60,370 nt of DNA from Phreatobacter sp. (GTDB taxonomy: Bacteria > Pseudomonadota > Alphaproteobacteria > Rhizobiales > Phreatobacteraceae), in the NCBI RefSeq assembly GCF_016793595.1, contig NZ_JAEULY010000018.1, positions 1-60,370 of the forward strand. The letters run 5' to 3'. Position 1 is the stretch's first letter. Each line of letters starts with the position of its first letter. Below the pieces are notes generated by a model, which worked only from the letters and a program-made list of their open reading frames with translations, ran no database searches and had not been told where the DNA came from. This document shows positions 26,895 through 34,902 of the stretch, in pieces. Made by a program: the position numbers and the translations under genes.

Positions 26895-28121
26895 TTAGCC
26901 GCCGAAGAGGCGCAGCACGCTCTGGTCTGCCTGGTTGGCGAGGGACAGGGCCTGCGTCGACAGCTGCTGGCGGGTCTGGAGCGCCAGCATGTTGGCGCCT
27001 TCCTCGTTCATGTCGGCGAGGACGAGGTTGTCGGCGCCGGTCTTCAGCGTGCTCGCCATTTCCTGCGTGAACTTCTGGCGGATCTGCACCAGCGCGAGGT
27101 TCGAGCCGAAGGCACTCGACTGGGAGCGCAGCTTGGCCATGGCCTGCGACAGATCGGCCATCGCTTCGTTGATGTCCTTGTCGGTCTGGAAGCCGTTCAT
27201 CTGGTCGCGGATCGCGAGGTCCTCGCTGACCGTGAAGCGCACGCCGGTAATGGTCAGCGACGACGTCTGCCGTTCGTTGAACATCGCCTGCAATGTGTCG
27301 GCCGCCAGCAGGTTCACGCCGTTGAAGCCGGCATCCTTGGCGAGCTGGTCGATCTGGCGGCGCAGTTCCGAGAACTGGGCGGCGATGTTCGTCCGCGTGA
27401 CGTTCATCTCGCCCGCAGGCTTCGTACGGTCGGAGAGGGCAGGGAAGCCCATGTTGCTGAGCGCCGCGCCGGCATTGCTGGACGAGATGGTCAGCGGCTG
27501 GGTGCCGACGGTCTGGACGATCAGGCGGCCGTCGGGCGACAGAAGGGCGCGCGCGTCGGCGCCCGATGTGGAGCCGACCGCCACGCCGGCGCCGGTCGCC
27601 GTGCCGGCGCTGGTGTTGTTGTTGATAGCGTCGACGAGATCGCCGACCGTCGAGCCGGCGGCGATCGTCAGCGTCGTCGTCCGGTTGGTGCCGGTGTCGA
27701 GGGTGATCGTCTCGCCCGCCGCGAAGCCGATCGAGGTGAGGGTGGTGGTCGTCGTCAGCGCGCCCTGCACGCCACCGATGGTCGGCAGAATGCCGCCGAG
27801 GCGGGCGGTGGTCGCGGCCGAGCCCTGGGCCTGCCGGGCGAGGGCCTGCGCGTTCTCGACCACGCGGACGATGGAGCGGATGCCGTTGTCGGCGGCTTCC
27901 AGCGTCTTGATGGCGGTGCCGATGCCGTCCAGCAGATTGGTGATGTCGGTGGCGCGCGAGTTGAGCATCGCGGCCGAGAAGAAGTTGCCGGGATTGTCGA
28001 GCGCGGTGTTGACCTTCTTGCCGGTGGACAGGCGATACTGCGTGCGATCACGCAGATCCGCCGTGCTCATCAGCGAGAGGAGGTTGCCGCGAATGCCTTT
28101 CGAAAGGACGATATCGCTCAT
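26895..28121 (-). CDS. Flagellin
   Basis: A 408-residue flagellin. The N-terminal D0/D1 helices (SKGIRGNLLSLMSTADLRDR, then TQYRLSTGKKVNTALDNP) and C-terminal helix (GANMLALQTRQQLSTQALSL) are conserved. The middle is short and Ser/Thr/Gly-rich. It is the only flagellin gene in the window. It forms the filament after export through the type III system. Control by FlbT and by the palindrome region upstream is inferred from the neighbouring genes. Confidence 0.95.
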   Translation of the reverse strand: MSDIVLSKGIRGNLLSLMSTADLRDRTQYRLSTGKKVNTALDNPGNFFSAAMLNSRATDITNLLDGIGTAIKTLEAADNGIRSIVRVVENAQALARQAQGSAATTARLGGILPTIGGVQGALTTTTTLTSIGFAAGETITLDTGTNRTTTLTIAAGSTVGDLVDAINNNTSAGTATGAGVAVGSTSGADARALLSPDGRLIVQTVGTQPLTISSSNAGAALSNMGFPALSDRTKPAGEMNVTRTNIAAQFSELRRQIDQLAKDAGFNGVNLLAADTLQAMFNERQTSSLTITGVRFTVSEDLAIRDQMNGFQTDKDINEAMADLSQAMAKLRSQSSAFGSNLALVQIRQKFTQEMASTLKTGADNLVLADMNEEGANMLALQTRQQLSTQALSLANQADQSVLRLFGG

Positions 28122-28186
28122 TCTGATGTCCCCGGCCGAACCCCGGCGATTCTCGCGGGGCCTTATTGATGAGGCAATCTGGCCCG

Positions 28187-28207
28187 TTAACCCTAATCAA
28201 AGGTTAA
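28187..28207. promoter_or_regulatory. TTAACC inverted repeat upstream of flagellin
   Basis: TTAACC at 28187-28192 and GGTTAA at 28202-28207 are a perfect 6-bp inverted repeat with a 9-nt spacer, 66 bp upstream of the flagellin start. The half-site TTAACC is the CtrA half-site, but the arrangement is inverted and not the usual direct TTAA-N7-TTAA, so CtrA binding is uncertain. Confidence 0.35.
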
Positions 28208-28233
28208 TTTCCGTCTCGGAGGCGTTTTCGCGG

Positions 28234-28247
28234 GCGATTTTAATGCC
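28234..28247 (-). promoter_or_regulatory. Weak sigma-54-like promoter for flagellin
   Basis: On the minus strand GGCATTAAAATCGC has the exact GG-N10-GC spacing and partial match to GGCAC-N5-TTGC (GGCAT; TCGC). It would start transcription near 28222. The match is clearly poorer than at flgE, flgI and flgF; spacing to the palindrome (about 53 bp) also differs. Confidence 0.35.
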
Positions 28248-28290
28248 TTAGGGCAGGGATGTGTGTCGCCTCCGACACGGCAATTGTTAA

Positions 28291-28309
28291 CCCGGCAGGT
28301 TTTGCCGGG
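28291..28309. promoter_or_regulatory. ftr-like palindrome upstream of flagellin
   Basis: CCCGGCAGGTTTTGCCGGG is a perfect 7-bp inverted repeat (CCCGGCA/TGCCGGG) with a 5-nt centre. It is nearly identical to the copy at 33535-33553 and shares its core with the copies at 19321 and 38486. Confidence 0.7.
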
Positions 28310-28452
28310 CGGCAGGAATGCCCGGGGCGGCCGCCGCCGCGAATTGCCTCCCGTGCCCGGCAGGCTTATCTCAGCGCCGATCGAGACCGCGCGGAAGGCG
28401 TCCGCGACGTCGATGACCCGCCAGCATCAGCCCGTCTCGAGGAGGCCTATCC

Positions 28453-29844
28453 ATGCCGACAACCCGCACCGAAACCGATACGTTCGGCCCCATCCAGGTC
28501 GTCTCCGACCGTTACTGGGGCGCGCAGGCCGAGCGCTCGCTCGGCAATTTCAGGATCGGCTGGGAAAAGCAGCCCGTGCCGATCGTCCGGGCGCTCGGCA
28601 TCGTCAAACGGGCCGCGGCCGAGACCAACATGGCGCTTGGCCGGCTGGACCGACCCATCGGCGAGACCATCGTCAAGGCGGCGCAGGAAGTGATCGAGGG
28701 CAAGCTCGACGCACATTTCCCGCTGGTCGTCTGGCAGACCGGCTCGGGTACCCAGTCGAACATGAACGCCAACGAGGTGATCTCGAACCGCGCCATCGAG
28801 ATGCTGGGCGGCGAGATGGGCTCGAAGAATCCGGTCCATCCCAACGACCACGTCAACATGAGCCAGTCGTCGAACGACACCTATCCGACGGCCATGCACA
28901 TTGCCTGCGCGGAGGAGATCGTTCATCGCCTGCTGCCGGCGCTCCAGCTGCTGCGCAACGCGCTGAACGACAAGGCCGTCGCCTGGAAGGACATCGTCAA
29001 GATCGGCCGTACCCACACGCAGGATGCCACGCCGCTCACCCTCGGGCAGGAGTTCTCCGGCTACACCCAGCAGATGGAGAACGGCATCGCCCGCATCGAG
29101 CAGACGCTGCCGGGCCTGATGCAGCTCGCGCAGGGCGGCACGGCGGTCGGCACCGGGCTCAATGCGCCGGTCGGCTTCGCGGAGATGGTGGCGGACCGCA
29201 TCGCCGCGATCACCGGCCTCAAGTTCACCTCCGCGCCGAACAAGTTCGAGGCGCTGGCGGCCCACGACGCCATGGTGTTCTCGCATGGCGCGATCAACAC
29301 GGTCGCCGCCTCGCTGTTCAAGATCGCCAACGATATCCGCTTCCTCGGCTCGGGCCCGCGCGCCGGCCTCGGCGAACTCTCCCTGCCCGAGAACGAGCCG
29401 GGCTCCTCGATCATGCCGGGCAAGGTCAACCCGACCCAGTGCGAGGCGCTGACGCAGGTCTGCGTGCAGATCTTCGGCAACAATGCCGCGCTGACCTTCG
29501 CCGGCAGCCAGGGCCATTTCGAGCTGAACGTGTTCAATCCCGTGATGGCCTACAATTTCCTGCAATCGGTGCGGCTGATGGCCGACGCGGCGGTGTCGTT
29601 CACCGAGAACTGCGTCGTCGGCATCGAACCGCGCGAGGACAATATCAGGGCCGGCGTCGAGCGCTCGCTGATGCTGGTGACCGCGCTCGCGCCGAAGATC
29701 GGCTATGACAACGCCGCCAAGATCGCCAAGACCGCGCACAGGAACGGCACGACGCTGAAGGAGGAGGCGCTGAAGACCGGCCTCGTCACGGAAGCCGACT
29801 ACGAGACGCTCGTCGATCCCCGCAAGATGATCTCGCCGGGCTGA
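28453..29844 (+). CDS. fumC: Fumarate hydratase class II
   Basis: A 463-residue class II fumarase that hydrates fumarate to L-malate in the TCA cycle, as a tetramer without iron-sulfur cluster. The superfamily signature [11 protein letters not shown] begins at residue 317, with the catalytic loop serine inside it. Other conserved blocks are [14 protein letters not shown] and [27 protein letters not shown] precedes the ATG at 28453. It interrupts the flagellar region and is divergent from flagellin. Length is normal. Confidence 0.97.
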   Translation: MPTTRTETDTFGPIQVVSDRYWGAQAERSLGNFRIGWEKQPVPIVRALGIVKRAAAETNMALGRLDRPIGETIVKAAQEVIEGKLDAHFPLVVWQTGSGTQSNMNANEVISNRAIEMLGGEMGSKNPVHPNDHVNMSQSSNDTYPTAMHIACAEEIVHRLLPALQLLRNALNDKAVAWKDIVKIGRTHTQDATPLTLGQEFSGYTQQMENGIARIEQTLPGLMQLAQGGTAVGTGLNAPVGFAEMVADRIAAITGLKFTSAPNKFEALAAHDAMVFSHGAINTVAASLFKIANDIRFLGSGPRAGLGELSLPENEPGSSIMPGKVNPTQCEALTQVCVQIFGNNAALTFAGSQGHFELNVFNPVMAYNFLQSVRLMADAAVSFTENCVVGIEPREDNIRAGVERSLMLVTALAPKIGYDNAAKIAKTAHRNGTTLKEEALKTGLVTEADYETLVDPRKMISPG

Positions 29845-29931
29845 GCTTTCGCTATTCGAAAGGATGAGCGCATGACTGCCGCGCGGCGTCCGCCGTTGCG
29901 CGGCAGGCCCGCCAGTCGCTAGGCGAAAAGG

Positions 29932-30804
29932 ATGCTCGCCCGCGACTTCGCGATCCTTGTCTTCGTCTGCTTCGTCTGGGCGACCAATTTCGTCGCGACC
30001 AAGCTGGCGCTGACGGTGCTGCATCTGCCGCCGCTGTTCTTCTCCGCCCTCCGCTTTGCGGTTGTCTTCCTGTTCGCGTTGCCCTGGCTGCTGCCCTGGC
30101 CGCGGCCGCGCCTGCGCATCGTCATGGTCGGCCTGTGCATGGGGGCGGGCGGCTTCGGCCTGGTGTCGATCGGCCTCATGTCCGCGACGCCAGCGAGCGC
30201 GGCCGTGGTCACGCAGCTCGGCGTCCCGATCACCGCCCTGTTGTCGGTCTTCATGCTCGGCGAGCGGATCGACTGGAGGCGCGGCGTCGGTATCGCGCTC
30301 GCCTTTCTCGGCGCGGTGACCGTCATGTACGACCCGCGCGGCTTCACGCTGTCGTTCGGCCTGATCTTCGTGCTCGCCAGCGCCATGACGTCGGCGCTCG
30401 GCATGGTGCTGATGAAGAAGATGGAGAACGTCCAGCCGATGCAGTTTCAGGCCTGGGTCGGGCTGTCATCCTCCGTGCCGCTGGCCTTCGGATCGCTGGT
30501 GCTGGAGACCGGGCAGGTGGAGGCCGCGCTGGCGGGCGGCTGGCTCTTCGTCGGGGCGCTCGCCTATGTCGCGCTGGCCGTATCGCTGCTCGGTCACAGC
30601 CTGTTCTATACGCTGGTGCGGAAATACGAAGCCAACCTGATCTCGACGCTGACGCTGATGTGCCCGCTGATGGCCATCGGTCTCGGCGTGATCGTCACCG
30701 GCGACCGCTTCGACCTCAGGATGGTCCTCGGGACCGCGGTGGTGCTGACCGGTGTCGCCCTGATCCTGCTGGCGCCGAGGAAGGCCGCGGCCAGGCCGCG
30801 CTGA
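29932..30804 (+). CDS. EamA/DMT family transporter
   Basis: A 290-residue ten-helix inner-membrane protein with two EamA repeats (first: FAILVFVCFVWATNFVATKL; second: GLIFVLASAMTSALGMVLMKK). The end (LTGVALILLAPRK) is typical. It starts at the ATG at 29932 directly after AAAAGG, 87 bp downstream of fumC on the same strand. The substrate is unknown; amino acids or their analogues are typical for this branch. Confidence 0.88.
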   Translation: MLARDFAILVFVCFVWATNFVATKLALTVLHLPPLFFSALRFAVVFLFALPWLLPWPRPRLRIVMVGLCMGAGGFGLVSIGLMSATPASAAVVTQLGVPITALLSVFMLGERIDWRRGVGIALAFLGAVTVMYDPRGFTLSFGLIFVLASAMTSALGMVLMKKMENVQPMQFQAWVGLSSSVPLAFGSLVLETGQVEAALAGGWLFVGALAYVALAVSLLGHSLFYTLVRKYEANLISTLTLMCPLMAIGLGVIVTGDRFDLRMVLGTAVVLTGVALILLAPRKAAARPR

Positions 30805-30854
30805 AGCACCGAAAACCGCCCAGCGGCGGCTGCGACGTGCGGAAGGCTCAACCG

Positions 30855-31289
30855 TCAGGCGACGCGTTCGACCCGCTGCTCGGCGGACTGGGCCTCGTCC
30901 TTGCGCGCCATTTCGCGGGCATAGGCCTTGAGCTTCAGCACCATGTCGTCGGGAAACTGGCGAACCACCTCGCCGGTGACCTTGTCGACGGTGCGATAGA
31001 CCAGCATGCCGGCGGCGTCGTCCTTCTCGATCCGGCGCTGGAGCGATTCCCGCACCGTATCGGCGATCCGCTCCATGCGCGCCTTGCGGTCGGCAAGAAT
31101 GCGCGCGTCGCGCGCCGCGAAATCGCCCGCGCGACGATCGTCAGCGCCCGTCGATGCTCCCGCACCGACAGGCTGCGTAACCCGCTGCTCGCGGGGCAAT
31201 TCCGTCCGTACCGCCTCGCGGTACTGCACGGCTTCCGGCCGCCCGGCTGAATTCGATCCGACGGCCGGTCGATGGGACGCGATGTCCAT
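30855..31289 (-). CDS. FlaG-like flagellar protein
   Basis: A 144-residue protein from the ATG at 31289 (preceded by AGGGAGTTCCGGTC). The N-terminal two thirds are polar and Arg/Ala-rich. The last about 55 residues (RRIEKDDAAGMLVYRTVDKV then TGEVVRQFPDDMVLKLKAYA) contain the compact core of FlaG/YvyC proteins, where a basic residue, Y/V strand and E-V-V-R-Q-[FI]-P are conserved. FlaG influences filament length in some bacteria. Placement at the end of the flgI operon side supports a flagellar role. The gene name is not certain. Confidence 0.65.
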   Translation of the reverse strand: MDIASHRPAVGSNSAGRPEAVQYREAVRTELPREQRVTQPVGAGASTGADDRRAGDFAARDARILADRKARMERIADTVRESLQRRIEKDDAAGMLVYRTVDKVTGEVVRQFPDDMVLKLKAYAREMARKDEAQSAEQRVERVA

Positions 31290-31358
31290 GACCGGAACTC
31301 CCTGTGGGGGTGGGACCTCGTGATCCCTCTTCTCCCGAGTGCCGGACAATACGGGGCG

Positions 31359-31381
31359 TGTCCTAAGGTGACGTTAGGACA
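31359..31381. promoter_or_regulatory. Perfect 8-bp inverted repeat upstream of the flaG-like gene
   Basis: TGTCCTAA at 31359-31366 and TTAGGACA at 31374-31381 flank a 7-nt spacer, 70-92 bp before the flaG-like start and 80 bp after the flgN-like stop. It could be an operator or a weak hairpin. A T-tract (ATTTTTTCC on the minus strand, 31399-31408) lies next to it on the flgN side. Confidence 0.4.
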
Positions 31382-31460
31382 TATGGTGAATCCGGGCGGA
31401 AAAAATCCCGCGCAATCTTAACGAATTGGCTTCTGCGATATCGCCGGACTTGCCGATATC

Positions 31461-31940
31461 TCAGAGCTGGCGGGTGATTGCCATCGGCGAGCCGATCATC
31501 GGCGGCGGGGTCGTGGCCCGGCCGCTCGCGCCGTAGCCCGCCGGCGCGCGCTTCGCCTGAACCGCCGACGAGACATGGCGGATGATGCCCTCGGCCACGG
31601 CATGGGCGGTGGCGAGGACGGCAAGGTTCACTTCGAGCGCCCTTTGCAGCGCCTCGTTCTCCGCCCGGACCATGGCGAGGGCAGGTCCGGCGACCCGCTT
31701 CAGATAGGCGGCATTGGCCTTCAGCACCGAAAGCTCGGCCATGTATCGACGCGACAGCTCGGCCTTGCGTGGTTCCAACGGAGCGGCGTCGCGCATGCGC
31801 GCCGCGCGGACCGCGGCCGCCTCGTCGGCGAGAACGGCGGCAAGCTCCGCCATGGTATGGCGCAGGCTCTGGATGAAGGCGGCCGCCTCGGCGATCGTGG
31901 CGATGGCGGCGGACGGCTTCAGATCGAGCGGCTCGTTCAT
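31461..31940 (-). CDS. FlgN-like flagellar chaperone
   Basis: A 159-residue, mostly helical and Ala-rich protein with a long predicted coiled region (about 20-125: FIQSLRHTMAELAAVLADEA and further RYMAELSVLKANAAYLKRVA). Size, helix content and place after flgJ fit FlgN/COG3418-type export chaperones (also FlbY-like), which bind hook-associated proteins. The ATG at 31940 overlaps the TGA of the upstream flgJ-like gene by one base (TGATG), showing translational coupling. A GTG one codon upstream is possible. Sequence identity to FlgN is not obvious by eye. Confidence 0.65.
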   Translation of the reverse strand: MNEPLDLKPSAAIATIAEAAAFIQSLRHTMAELAAVLADEAAAVRAARMRDAAPLEPRKAELSRRYMAELSVLKANAAYLKRVAGPALAMVRAENEALQRALEVNLAVLATAHAVAEGIIRHVSSAVQAKRAPAGYGASGRATTPPPMIGSPMAITRQL

Positions 31941-32302
31941 CACGACCTCGGCAGGGCGGTGGAGGCGGGGAGGGCCGGCGTCGCCGGCAGGCGCCGGGCG
32001 CCGGCCTCCTGCGCACTGACGAGTTCGCGGTAGATGTGGTTGGCGAGGCCGACGCCGCCCTGCGCGCTGACCGACTTGGCATATTCGTCGACCAGCATGC
32101 CGCGCCAGGCTTCGCTGTGCTTGCCGCCGAGCGGGGATTCCGTGCCGATGCCGGTGAACATCTGCCCGAACATCGTGTTGAGGAACACCTGCTCGAAATT
32201 CTGCGCCTGGCCCCAGGCGCGCTGCTCCCGGGAGCCGGCGACCTTGGCGGCGGCGGGCGTGTAGGTGTTGAGGACGGCGCGGTCGGCAATCGTGCTCGCC
32301 AT
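31940..32302 (-). CDS. flgJ: FlgJ-like rod-binding protein
   Basis: A 120-residue protein corresponding to the N-terminal, rod-cap part of FlgJ only, with no muramidase domain, as usual in alphaproteobacteria. Conserved block: AQNFEQVFLNTMFGQMFTGI then the GGKHSEAWRGMLVDEYAKSV and GGVGLANHIYREL segments. It helps assemble the flagellar rod in the periplasm. Its ATG overlaps the flgI stop by one base (TGATG), and its stop overlaps the next start the same way. Confidence 0.88.
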   Translation of the reverse strand: MASTIADRAVLNTYTPAAAKVAGSREQRAWGQAQNFEQVFLNTMFGQMFTGIGTESPLGGKHSEAWRGMLVDEYAKSVSAQGGVGLANHIYRELVSAQEAGARRLPATPALPASTALPRS

Positions 32303-33408
32303 CACATCACCTCGATTTCGGCCTGGAGGGCGCCGGCCGCCTTGATCGCCTGCAGGATGGCGATCATGTCGCGCGGGCCGATGCCCAGTGCATTGAGCCC
32401 GTCGACCAGTTCCTGCAGCGAGACGCCCTCGCGCACGAGCGCGAGACGCTTGCCGTCCTCGGTCGCCTGGATCTGGGTGCGCGGGGTGACGACGGTCTGG
32501 CCCTGTGCCAGCGGGTTCGGCTGGCTGACCTGCGGACGTTCGGAGATGGTCACGGTCAGGTTGCCCTGCGCCACCGCCACGGTCGAGACGCGCACGTCCT
32601 TGCCCATGACGATGATCCCGGAGGCCTCGTCGATGACGACCTTGGCGACCTGATCGGGCTGCACGCGCAGCTGTTCGATCTCGGTCAGCAGGTTGACGAT
32701 ATTGCCCTCGAAGCGCTGCGGCACCTTGACGTGGATCGTGCCCGGATCGGTCGGTTCGGCGGTCGGCGCGCCGATGAAGTCGTTGATCGCGCCGGCAATC
32801 CGGCGGGCCGTGGTGAGGTCGGGGTTGCGCAGGGCCAGCTTGATCGAGGCCATGCGGTTGATCGAGAAATTGACCTCGCGCTCGACGATCGCGCCGTTGG
32901 AAACGCGGCCGACGGTCGGAACGCCGCGGGTGATGCTGGCGGCCGCGCCCTGCGCCTGGAAACCGGCGATTGCGACGGCGCCCTGGCCGACCGCATAGAC
33001 CTCGCCGTCGGCACCGACGAGGGGGGTCACCAGCAACTCGCCGCCCTGCAGCGAACGGGCATCGCCCATGGCCGAGACACGCACGTCGATGCGGGTGCCC
33101 TGCGTGGAGAAGGGCGGCAGGTTGGCGGTGACCATGACCGCCGCGACATTGGCCGTGCGCAGGTTCATGCCGCGCGTGTTGACGCCGAGCCGTTCCATCA
33201 TCGACTGGATCGACTGACGGGTGAACGGCGAGTTGTTCAGCGTGTCGCCGGTGCCGTTGAGGCCGACGACGAGGCCGTAGCCGATCAGCTGGTTCTCGCG
33301 CACGCCCTCGACATCGACGAGGTCCTTGATGCGCGACGTCGAAGCGGCCGCAGGCGCCGGGACGGCGAGGGCGACGAGGGCGAGGGCGATTGCCAGACGG
33401 CGGAACAT
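32302..33408 (-). CDS. flgI: Flagellar P-ring protein FlgI
   Basis: A 368-residue secreted P-ring subunit. The signal peptide is MFRRLAIALALVALAVPAPA followed by AA. The mature N-terminus has SRIKDLVDVEGVRENQLIGYG and LVVGLNGTGDTLNNSPFTRQ; the end GIGPRDMIAILQAIKAAGALQ and AEIEVM is typical of FlgI. Two starts are possible. The sigma-54 promoter at 33438-33454 would begin transcription near 33427, only about 4 nt before the ATG at 33423. The ATG at 33408, which has GGAG upstream, therefore fits better. First gene of flgI-flgJ-flgN. Confidence 0.95.
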   Translation of the reverse strand: MFRRLAIALALVALAVPAPAAASTSRIKDLVDVEGVRENQLIGYGLVVGLNGTGDTLNNSPFTRQSIQSMMERLGVNTRGMNLRTANVAAVMVTANLPPFSTQGTRIDVRVSAMGDARSLQGGELLVTPLVGADGEVYAVGQGAVAIAGFQAQGAAASITRGVPTVGRVSNGAIVEREVNFSINRMASIKLALRNPDLTTARRIAGAINDFIGAPTAEPTDPGTIHVKVPQRFEGNIVNLLTEIEQLRVQPDQVAKVVIDEASGIIVMGKDVRVSTVAVAQGNLTVTISERPQVSQPNPLAQGQTVVTPRTQIQATEDGKRLALVREGVSLQELVDGLNALGIGPRDMIAILQAIKAAGALQAEIEVM

Positions 33409-33437
33409 GGCTGCTCCATTCATGTTCCCGCCTGCGT

Positions 33438-33454
33438 CGCACGATGCGTGCCAA
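33438..33454 (-). promoter_or_regulatory. Sigma-54 promoter for flgI
   Basis: Minus-strand sequence TTGGCACGCATCGTGCG matches TTGGCACG-N4-TTGC with one mismatch in the -12 box and exact GG-N10-GC spacing. The palindrome at 33535-33553 is centred about 92 bp upstream. Confidence 0.85.
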
Positions 33455-33534
33455 GGCCGATAACTTCGTAAGTCATTGAAATTGTTATCGCCGTTTATCC
33501 TGATGGTGACCGGGAGGCGTCCGTTCTCCTGCCG

Positions 33535-33553
33535 CCCGGCAGCTTTTGCCGGG
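33535..33553. promoter_or_regulatory. ftr-like palindrome between flgI and fliX
   Basis: CCCGGCAGCTTTTGCCGGG: perfect 7-bp inverted repeat, 5-nt centre, differing by one central base from the flagellin copy at 28291. Located between divergent flgI (sigma-54 promoter) and fliX. Confidence 0.7.
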
Positions 33554-33555
33554 CA

Positions 33556-33572
33556 TTAACCGCCCCTTAACC
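33556..33572 (+). promoter_or_regulatory. CtrA-type box upstream of fliX
   Basis: TTAACCGCCCCTTAACC is TTAA-N7-TTAACC, an exact CtrA-type site, with another TTAACC half-site at 33587-33592. It lies about 90-105 bp upstream of the fliX start. In Caulobacter CtrA controls the class II flagellar genes including fliX. Confidence 0.65.
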
Positions 33573-33661
33573 ATGACCGGGCTCTCTTAACCCTTGAGAA
33601 AGGCGGGTTGCGCCTTGATGAAGCGCCCGTCCCGGATGTGGACCTGACAAGGAGGGGACCG

Positions 33662-34102
33662 ATGCGGATCACGACACCGCCGCCGATCGGCGCGGTCCAG
33701 ACCTCGCAGCAGCCGCAGCGCACGGATCGGCCCCGTTCGGCTTTCGAGTTGCCGGGAGCGGCGAAGCCGGAGACGCAGACCGCCGGTGCCGGCCGGCCGG
33801 CGGTCGCCGCCGCGGGCCTCGAGACGCTGCTCGCGGTGCAGGGCATGCAGCCGGACGACCGGCGCGAGCGCCGCCGTCGGGCGATGAGCCGGGGGCGCCA
33901 GTCGCTCGACCTGCTTGACGACCTCAAGCTCGCCATGCTGTCCGGCGAGCCCATGCCCTCGGTGCTCCTCAAGCTGCGCGGTCTGACGGCCCAGCACCTG
34001 GAAGGCACCGGCGACGACGGCCTCGACGGCCTGCTCGCCGAAATCGACCTGCGAGCTCAGGTGGAACTCGCCAAGCGCGAGGCGGCGGCCAAGACGGGCT
34101 GA
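33662..34102 (+). CDS. fliX: Flagellar assembly regulator FliX
   Basis: A 146-residue FliX. The protein begins MRITTPPPIGAVQ, has a polar Pro/Ala-rich middle, and the conserved C-terminal half from RRAMSRGRQSLDLLDDLKLA to GLLAEIDLRAQVELAKREAA. FliX binds FlbD and couples the state of basal-body assembly to sigma-54 flagellar transcription in Caulobacter. AAGGAGGGGA is 2 bp upstream of the ATG at 33662, a very strong site. It is divergent from flgI and shares the CtrA box and the ftr-like palindrome in the gap, as in Caulobacter. Confidence 0.9.
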   Translation: MRITTPPPIGAVQTSQQPQRTDRPRSAFELPGAAKPETQTAGAGRPAVAAAGLETLLAVQGMQPDDRRERRRRAMSRGRQSLDLLDDLKLAMLSGEPMPSVLLKLRGLTAQHLEGTGDDGLDGLLAEIDLRAQVELAKREAAAKTG

Positions 34103-34287
34103 ACCGCGCATCGTCCCGAGCCCTTGAACCGCAGCCGCTGCCTGCCTTCTGGCACGGTTCCTGCTCGACTGTCCCCAAGCGTGACGGTTCCGTGACCGGC
34201 TTTGCGGTTGTCTGCTTTTGGGACGGGTGCTATGAGCGCGCCGAAACGCGGGCCTCGCGGCTCGTGATTCATCGAGGGGTTCGTTGA

Positions 34288-34704
34288 ATGACGTTGGCGT
34301 TGGAAGCGGACTATCGCCCGAAGGATTCGGAGCCGTTCATGAACGAGCGGCAGCGGGAATATTTCCGCAGGAAACTGCAATCCTGGAAGGAGGACATCCT
34401 CCGGGAAGCCAAGGAAACCCTGCAGAACCTGCAGGACGAGAACCAGAATCACCCTGACATTGCCGATCGGGCCTCTTCCGAGACCGATCGCGCCATCGAG
34501 CTGCGCGCCCGTGACCGGCAGCGCAAGCTCATCGCCAAGATCGACGCGGCCATCGCCCGCATCGAGGATGGCTCCTACGGCTATTGCGAGGAGACCGGCG
34601 AGCCGATCTCGCTGAAGCGCCTCGAAGCACGCCCCATCGCCACCCTGTCGCTGGAGGCGCAGGAGCGTCACGAGCGGCGCGAGCGGGTCTACCGGGACGA
34701 GTAA
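34288..34704 (+). CDS. dksA: RNA polymerase-binding transcription factor DksA, single-cysteine type
   Basis: A 138-residue DksA. A coiled coil spans about 20-95 and the C-terminal zinc-finger region reads GYCEETGEPISLKRLEARPI. It binds the RNA polymerase secondary channel and works with ppGpp in stringent control. Only one cysteine (C100) of the usual four remains, so a structural zinc is unlikely; this single-Cys form is common in alphaproteobacteria. An alternative start at 34339 (MNERQREYF) is possible. It lies between fliX and flgH, the same order as in Caulobacter. Confidence 0.93.
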   Translation: MTLALEADYRPKDSEPFMNERQREYFRRKLQSWKEDILREAKETLQNLQDENQNHPDIADRASSETDRAIELRARDRQRKLIAKIDAAIARIEDGSYGYCEETGEPISLKRLEARPIATLSLEAQERHERRERVYRDE

Positions 34705-34729
34705 GCCATCACGCACTGGTTCGGAGCAG

Positions 34730-34757
34730 CGGCCGCCCTCGGGCGGCCGTTGTCATT
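34730..34757 (+). terminator. Rho-independent terminator of dksA
   Basis: CGGCCGCCC at 34730-34738 and GGGCGGCCG at 34741-34749 form a GC-rich stem followed by TTGTCATTT. It begins 26 bp past the dksA stop. Confidence 0.6.
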
Positions 34758-34777
34758 TCGGGCTGCTGAAACGCCGA

Positions 34778-34809
34778 ACGCCGCCCGTGTGGGAGAGCAC
34801 GGGCGGCGT
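34778..34809. terminator. 12-bp inverted repeat between dksA and flgH
   Basis: ACGCCGCCCGTG at 34778-34789 and CACGGGCGGCGT at 34798-34809 form a perfect 12-bp stem with an 8-nt loop, the strongest hairpin in the window. It lies in the convergent space after dksA and flgH and probably blocks read-through from both sides. Confidence 0.6.
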
Positions 34810-34841
34810 CGGTTCGCCGTTGACGCCTGGGGAGCGGGGAC

Positions 34842-34892
34842 GGCTTGGAGCTGGGAAAGGCTTGGAGCTGGGAAATGCTTGGAGCGGGGAAA
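34842..34892. repeat. Three tandem 17-bp repeats downstream of flgH
   Basis: GGCTTGGAGCTGGGAAA occurs at 34842-34858 and 34859-34875, and a two-mismatch copy TGCTTGGAGCGGGGAAA at 34876-34892. The array ends 10 bp before the stop codon of flgH (34903). In the flgH sense it is a TTTCCC-rich pyrimidine array just after the gene. Confidence 0.85.
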
Positions 34893-34902
34893 GGCGGGAG
34901 GC

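Larger units (their letters stand above)
28122..28452. other. Flagellin/fumC divergent intergenic region (331 bp)
   Basis: This space holds, from the flagellin side, an untranslated leader of about 100 nt, a TTAACC-N9-GGTTAA inverted repeat (28187-28207), a weak sigma-54-like site on the minus strand (28234-28247) and the ftr-like palindrome (28291-28309). GAGGAGG before fumC is its ribosome site. The second palindrome-like block GGCAGGAATGCCCGG at 28311-28325 lies beside the ftr copy. No additional gene is seen. Confidence 0.6.

Noticed and set aside
28279..28295. GG-N10-GC match overlapping the flagellin-side palindrome
   Set aside because: It lacks the CAC of the -24 box and would overlap the proposed regulator site.
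31396..31409. Sigma-54-like GGGATTTTTTCCGC before the flaG-like gene
   Set aside because: The GG-N10-GC spacing is there, but the rest is unlike the consensus and no palindrome lies at the expected distance.
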